From assembly GCA_021156225.1 (NCBI GenBank), contig JAJNBN010000115.1, positions 1-8,469 on the forward strand: 8,469 nucleotides of DNA, given 5' to 3'. The position numbers and the translations under genes are program-made. Within the stretch, counting starts at the first letter, position 1; the number at the start of each line of letters is the position of its first letter. Source of the DNA: Verrucomicrobiota bacterium (GTDB taxonomy: Bacteria; Verrucomicrobiota; Verrucomicrobiia; Limisphaerales; JAEYXS01). Shown piece after piece: positions 5,448 through 8,469 of the stretch. The notes beneath the pieces are model-generated. The model was not told where the DNA came from. It worked only from the letters and a program-made list of their open reading frames with translations, and searched no databases.

Positions 5448-8177
5448 ATGACCACACGCCGAATCCTTGCCTGCGCTTTGGGTGTTGCTGCGCTTAGCCT
5501 GGGCTCCCATGCCCAGAACCAGCCCAAGCCAGCACCTGCTGCTTCCGAGCAAAAGCCCGTCATCGTCCCACCGGAACTCTTTGCGGTGCCCGAAGGCCTC
5601 GAAGTCACCGTCTGGGCCACCTCGCCGATGTTGCAGAACCCGACCAACATCGACACCGATGAGGCGGGCCGCATCTGGGTGGCGGAAGGTGTGAACTATC
5701 GCAGCCATGGAAGCCGACGACCCGAGGGCGACCGCATCATGGTGCTGCAAGACACGGATGGCGATGGCAAGGCGGACAAAAGCCACGTCTTCGTGCAGGA
5801 GACGTTTCTTCAAGCCCCGCTCGGCATCGCCGTAATGGACAACAAGATCATCGTCTCGCAAACGCCGAGCATGATCGTCTACACGGACGTGAACCGGAAC
5901 CAGGTCTTCGATGAAGGCGTGGACAAGCGCGAAGTGTTGCTCACGGGTTTCAACGGGCGCAATCACGATCACAGCCTGCACTCCGTCACCGCCGGTCCTG
6001 ATGGTTTGTGGTATTGGAATGCAGGCAATTGCGGTGCTGTCTTCACAGACAAATCCGGCAAGACCTTCCGCATCGGCAGCCCTTACCAGCCCAATATCAA
6101 GGACTCACCTTTTGACCCCACCAAAATCGCGGGTAGCAAGAGTGATGATGGCAACGTCTGGATCGGTGGCTTCTCCGCGCGCATGAAGCCGGACGGCACT
6201 TATGCTGAGATCATCGGTCACAATTACCGCAACAGCTACGAGCAGAGCGTCACTTCGCTCGGTGATGTTTTCCAGAACGACAACGACGATCCTCCGGCCT
6301 GCCGCGTGAGCTACGTCATGGAATACGGCAACGCCGGTTTCGCTTCCCGCGACGGCAAGCGTGCCTGGCGCGCTGATATGCGCCCCGGCCAGACCATCCA
6401 AAAGGGTGAATGGCGCCAGGATGATCCGGGCACCATGCCCGCGGGTGATGTCTATGGCGGCGGCTCGCCCACCGGCGTGGCCTTCTACGAGAACGGTGCG
6501 CTCGGCAAGAAGTGGGACGGCCAAGGCTTGCTGCTCTCGTGCGAAGCCGGTCGCAACGTCGTCTTCGGTTACGTCCCGAAACTCTCCGGCGCTGGCTTCC
6601 AGCTCGACCGCTTCGATTTCCTGACTTCGAACAAAGAGAAGCAGTTCGCCGGCTCCGACTTCCTCGGTGGCAACAATAGCGTGAATCACGAACTCAAGAC
6701 GCTCTTCCGCCCGTCGGATGTGCTCGTGGGTGCGGATGGCGCGCTCTATGTGTCTGACTGGTTCGATGCCCGTGTGGGCGGTCACGCCGATTTGGACAAC
6801 AGCTTGTCCGGCACCATCTATCGCATCGCGCCGAAGGGCTTCAAACCCAAGGTGCCGAAGTTCGACCTGACCACCACTGCTGGCCAGATCGAGGCCCTCA
6901 AGAGCCCGGCCGTGAACGTGCGCAACCTCGGCTTCACCCGCCTGCAAGAGCAGGGTGACAAGGCTGTGCCCGCCGTCAGCAAGCTGCTGAGCGATAACAA
7001 CAAGTTCATCGCTTCCCGCGCCATCTGGTTGCTCGCGCAGATGGGGCCGAAGGGCGTCGCCAAGGTGGAGACGCTCCTGAAGGACAAGGACGAAGAGACG
7101 CGCATCGTGGCTTACCGCGCCTTGCGTCGCAGCGGTTACGATATTGTGACCCTCGCCAGCCGCATGGTGTATGATCCTTCCGCTGCCGTGCGTCGTGAGA
7201 TCGCGCTTTCCCTGCGTGATCAACCGCTCGCCCAGAAGCAAGATATCCTCGTCCGTCTCGCTGAGCAGTTCGATGGCAAGGACCGCACCTATCTCGAAGC
7301 TTTCGGCACCGCGGCCGACAATCAAGCCCCGGCCATCTACGCCGCCGTTTCGCAGCACCTTGCCTACGGCAAAGCCGCGACCGACTGGAGCGATAGCCTC
7401 GGCTGGATCGCCTGGCGTCTGGGTGCGCCCAAAGCCGTGGCCGATATGAAAGCCCGCGCCCTTTCCGCCAGCGTCTCGCCCGATCAGCGCAAGCGCATGA
7501 TGGACGGCATCGCCTTCATCAAAACCCGTGAAGCTTCCCAAGCCATGCTGGAACTCGCCCAGTCCAAAGACTTCCCGCTCAAGGGCGAGGCCATGTGGTG
7601 GCTCTTCAACCGCATGGGCAATGACTGGAAGGATCACGGCATCGCCGAGGCCCTGAAGAAGAGCGGCCTCTATGACCCGGACACCGTCCAGATCTCGCCC
7701 GTGGAGATGCCGCCCGTGCCCACCACTCCTTCCACACTCCCGCCGCTCAAGGACATCCTCGCGCTCAAGGGCGATGTGGCCAAAGGCAAGACCGCCGTCG
7801 TCGTCTGCTACACCTGCCATCGCATGGGCGATCAGGGCACCGACTTCGGGCCTGACCTGACGCAGTTCGGCAAGCAACAGACGCGTGAAGTCATCATCAA
7901 CTCCATGATCAATCCCTCCGCGGAGATCTCGCACGGTTACGACGGCAGCGAGCTCGTGGCCAAGGATGGTTCCATCGTCCACGGCATGGTCCTCGCGAAT
8001 GGCGACCCCGTCATCATCAAGTCCATGGCCGGCCAGACGCAGACCATCCCCCGCAGCAAGATCAAGAGCGTGAAGAAACTGGACCGCTCCCTGATGTTCA
8101 CGGCGGACATGCTCGGCCTGAGCGCGCAAGACCTCGCGAACATCGCGGCTTACATGCAATCGAATGAGTTGAAGTAG
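5448..8177 (+). CDS. Exported PVC-type haem-binding protein: beta-propeller-like N-terminal domain, HEAT-like repeats, C-terminal CxxCH cytochrome domain
   Basis: A 909-residue protein. Residues 1-22 form a signal peptide (cleavage probably after S-H-A), then an Ala/Pro-rich linker. Residues about 42-465 resemble the 'membrane-bound dehydrogenase' domain of Pirellula and Verrucomicrobium proteins (TIGR02604-like): FAVPEGLEVTVWA, repeated blade-like strands, a calcium-loop-like DTDGDGKAD (102-110), NHDHSLHS (172-179) and ADGALYVSDWFD (429-440). Residues about 480-740 are helical HEAT-like repeats. A proline-rich linker (751-767) leads to a C-terminal domain with C787-Y-T-C-H791, a c-type haem site, followed by DFGPDLTQFG and an end SLMFTADMLGLSAQDLANIA; M883 is a candidate second haem ligand. 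The likely role is electron transfer in periplasmic oxidation of an organic substrate, but substrate and activity are not established for the family. No membrane helix is seen beyond the signal. In-frame starts at 5352, 5358 and 5370 would overlap oppC and bury the signal peptide, so ATG 5448 is preferred despite lacking a Shine-Dalgarno sequence. Confidence 0.9.
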   Translation: MTTRRILACALGVAALSLGSHAQNQPKPAPAASEQKPVIVPPELFAVPEGLEVTVWATSPMLQNPTNIDTDEAGRIWVAEGVNYRSHGSRRPEGDRIMVLQDTDGDGKADKSHVFVQETFLQAPLGIAVMDNKIIVSQTPSMIVYTDVNRNQVFDEGVDKREVLLTGFNGRNHDHSLHSVTAGPDGLWYWNAGNCGAVFTDKSGKTFRIGSPYQPNIKDSPFDPTKIAGSKSDDGNVWIGGFSARMKPDGTYAEIIGHNYRNSYEQSVTSLGDVFQNDNDDPPACRVSYVMEYGNAGFASRDGKRAWRADMRPGQTIQKGEWRQDDPGTMPAGDVYGGGSPTGVAFYENGALGKKWDGQGLLLSCEAGRNVVFGYVPKLSGAGFQLDRFDFLTSNKEKQFAGSDFLGGNNSVNHELKTLFRPSDVLVGADGALYVSDWFDARVGGHADLDNSLSGTIYRIAPKGFKPKVPKFDLTTTAGQIEALKSPAVNVRNLGFTRLQEQGDKAVPAVSKLLSDNNKFIASRAIWLLAQMGPKGVAKVETLLKDKDEETRIVAYRALRRSGYDIVTLASRMVYDPSAAVRREIALSLRDQPLAQKQDILVRLAEQFDGKDRTYLEAFGTAADNQAPAIYAAVSQHLAYGKAATDWSDSLGWIAWRLGAPKAVADMKARALSASVSPDQRKRMMDGIAFIKTREASQAMLELAQSKDFPLKGEAMWWLFNRMGNDWKDHGIAEALKKSGLYDPDTVQISPVEMPPVPTTPSTLPPLKDILALKGDVAKGKTAVVVCYTCHRMGDQGTDFGPDLTQFGKQQTREVIINSMINPSAEISHGYDGSELVAKDGSIVHGMVLANGDPVIIKSMAGQTQTIPRSKIKSVKKLDRSLMFTADMLGLSAQDLANIAAYMQSNELK

Positions 8178-8194
8178 AACCGCCGCCTTTCCAC

Positions 8195-8232
8195 AAACCG
8201 CGTCCAGGAAACTGGCCGCGGTTTTTTCTTTT
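8195..8232 (+). terminator. Strong rho-independent terminator with GAAA tetraloop
   Basis: Left arm AAACCGCGTCCAG (8195-8207) and right arm CTGGCCGCGGTTT (8212-8224) pair over 13 positions with one T-C mismatch, closed by a GAAA loop (8208-8211). TTTTTT (8222-8227) and then CTTTT follow. It starts 18 nt after the haem-protein stop codon and probably ends the opp/haem-protein transcript. Confidence 0.9.
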
Positions 8233-8242
8233 CCCCGCTAAC

Positions 8243-8284
8243 CCCATTAGTCCTATCGGTCCCATACGTCCCATTCCCATATAG
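8243..8284. repeat. Degenerate 9-bp tandem repeat, consensus CCCATnnGT
   Basis: Successive units CCCATTAGT (8243), CCTATCGGT (8252), CCCATACGT (8261) and CCCATTCCC (8270), then an out-of-phase CCCATATAG (8276-8284). Units keep CC-A/T-AT with variable positions 6-7. Read on the opposite strand the 9-nt period gives a Gly-X-X-like peptide, but no gene is supported there. Similar short GGGAC/GTCCC repeats are, from general recollection, common between genes in verrucomicrobial genomes; function unknown. Confidence 0.6.
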
Positions 8285-8288
8285 GCCC

Positions 8289-8303
8289 GCCGGTGCCACC
8301 GGC
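8289..8303. repeat. 15-nt perfect inverted repeat (GCCGGTG-C-CACCGGC)
   Basis: Two 7-nt arms around a single central C. As RNA it would need a larger loop, so it suits a protein-binding palindrome or a fragment of a mobile repeat at least as well as a hairpin. It directly joins the 7-bp tandem repeat, sharing the C at 8303. Confidence 0.55.
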
Positions 8304-8330
8304 TTTGAGCTTTGAGCTTTGAACTTTACT
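8303..8330. repeat. 7-bp tandem repeat CTTTGAG, three units plus a decayed fourth
   Basis: CTTTGAG (8303-8309), CTTTGAG (8310-8316), CTTTGAA (8317-8323) and CTTTACT (8324-8330, degenerate). The period of 7 is not a multiple of 3, so it is unlikely to be coding. It lies immediately after the inverted repeat. Confidence 0.65.
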
Positions 8331-8469
8331 TACCATTCCTTCAAAGTGGCCTTCCCGTCTAATCCGTTTTATGTTTCCTACGCGATTGCCTCCTGTCCTG
8401 CGGTACTTTAGCAACCAGTCCACCCTCACCGGACCAAACCCTCGCCAGCCACTTCCAAACCTCCGTCAT
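8331..8469. other. Gene-free end of the window, nothing recognised
   Basis: Together with the repeats this completes a 292-nt stretch after the haem-protein gene. An ATG at 8371 opens a + frame of 33 codons to the window edge (MFPTRLPPVLRYFSNQ...), rich in proline and without a ribosome binding site. The window ends in CAT, which on the - strand would be an ATG opening a 36-residue frame that stops at 8359-8361. Neither resembles a known protein. No tRNA or other RNA gene is seen. Confidence 0.4.

Noticed and set aside
6105..8159. A 684-codon open frame on the - strand opposite the haem-protein gene
   Set aside because: It mirrors the codon-biased + strand gene, has histidine/arginine/glycine-rich composition with no family motifs, and lies wholly within a clearly recognised gene.
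8098..8280. A 60-codon - strand frame beginning with a Gly/Met-rich collagen-like stretch
   Set aside because: The Gly-rich part is just the 9-bp repeat read backward, and the rest runs through the terminator into the haem-protein gene.
8243..8330. CRISPR array
   Set aside because: The repeats are only 7-9 bp and contiguous, with no spacers.

Overview
The window looks like part of a chromosome from the PVC superphylum, most likely a member of Verrucomicrobia (Verrucomicrobiota). The strongest pointer is the last large gene. It encodes an exported protein that joins a beta-propeller-like 'Pirellula/Verrucomicrobium' N-terminal domain, alpha-helical HEAT-like repeats and a C-terminal haem-binding CxxCH domain, an architecture largely confined to Planctomycetes and Verrucomicrobia. 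An exported sulfatase, weak Shine-Dalgarno signals and short GC-rich intergenic tandem repeats fit the same picture. Genus or species cannot be told from the sequence alone.

Layout, all genes on the + strand. (1) Positions 1-228 are the 3' end of a CPA1-type Na+/H+ antiporter gene that begins upstream of the window. (2) Positions 229-305 are a short gap with a small hairpin. (3) Positions 306-1760 encode a secreted S1-type sulfatase with a C-A-A-S-R formylglycine motif. (4) Positions 1761-1862 are a leader with a potential hairpin that ends at the ribosome binding site of the next gene. (5) Positions 1863-5392 hold oppA-oppB-oppC, tightly packed (3-nt gap, then a TAATG stop/start overlap), encoding the binding lipoprotein and two permeases of an oligopeptide ABC importer. 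(6) Positions 5448-8177 encode the PVC-type haem protein, 55 nt after oppC. (7) A strong intrinsic terminator lies at 8195-8232. (8) Positions 8233-8469 hold no convincing gene. They carry three different short repeat structures packed into about 90 nt, then about 140 nt in which nothing is recognised.

How the parts may work together (inference): the oppABC genes and the haem protein are co-directional, closely spaced and end in one terminator, so they may be one transcription unit. The oppD/oppF ATPase genes are not in the window and do not follow oppC, so the permease must borrow ATPases encoded elsewhere. The sulfatase could share readthrough, but it is separated by 102 nt and is functionally distinct (desulfation of an organic sulfate ester, probably glycan-derived). 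No complete new system is evident. The most interesting points are the split Opp operon linked to the PVC haem protein, the non-proline sulfatase motif, and the composite repeat island after the terminator.
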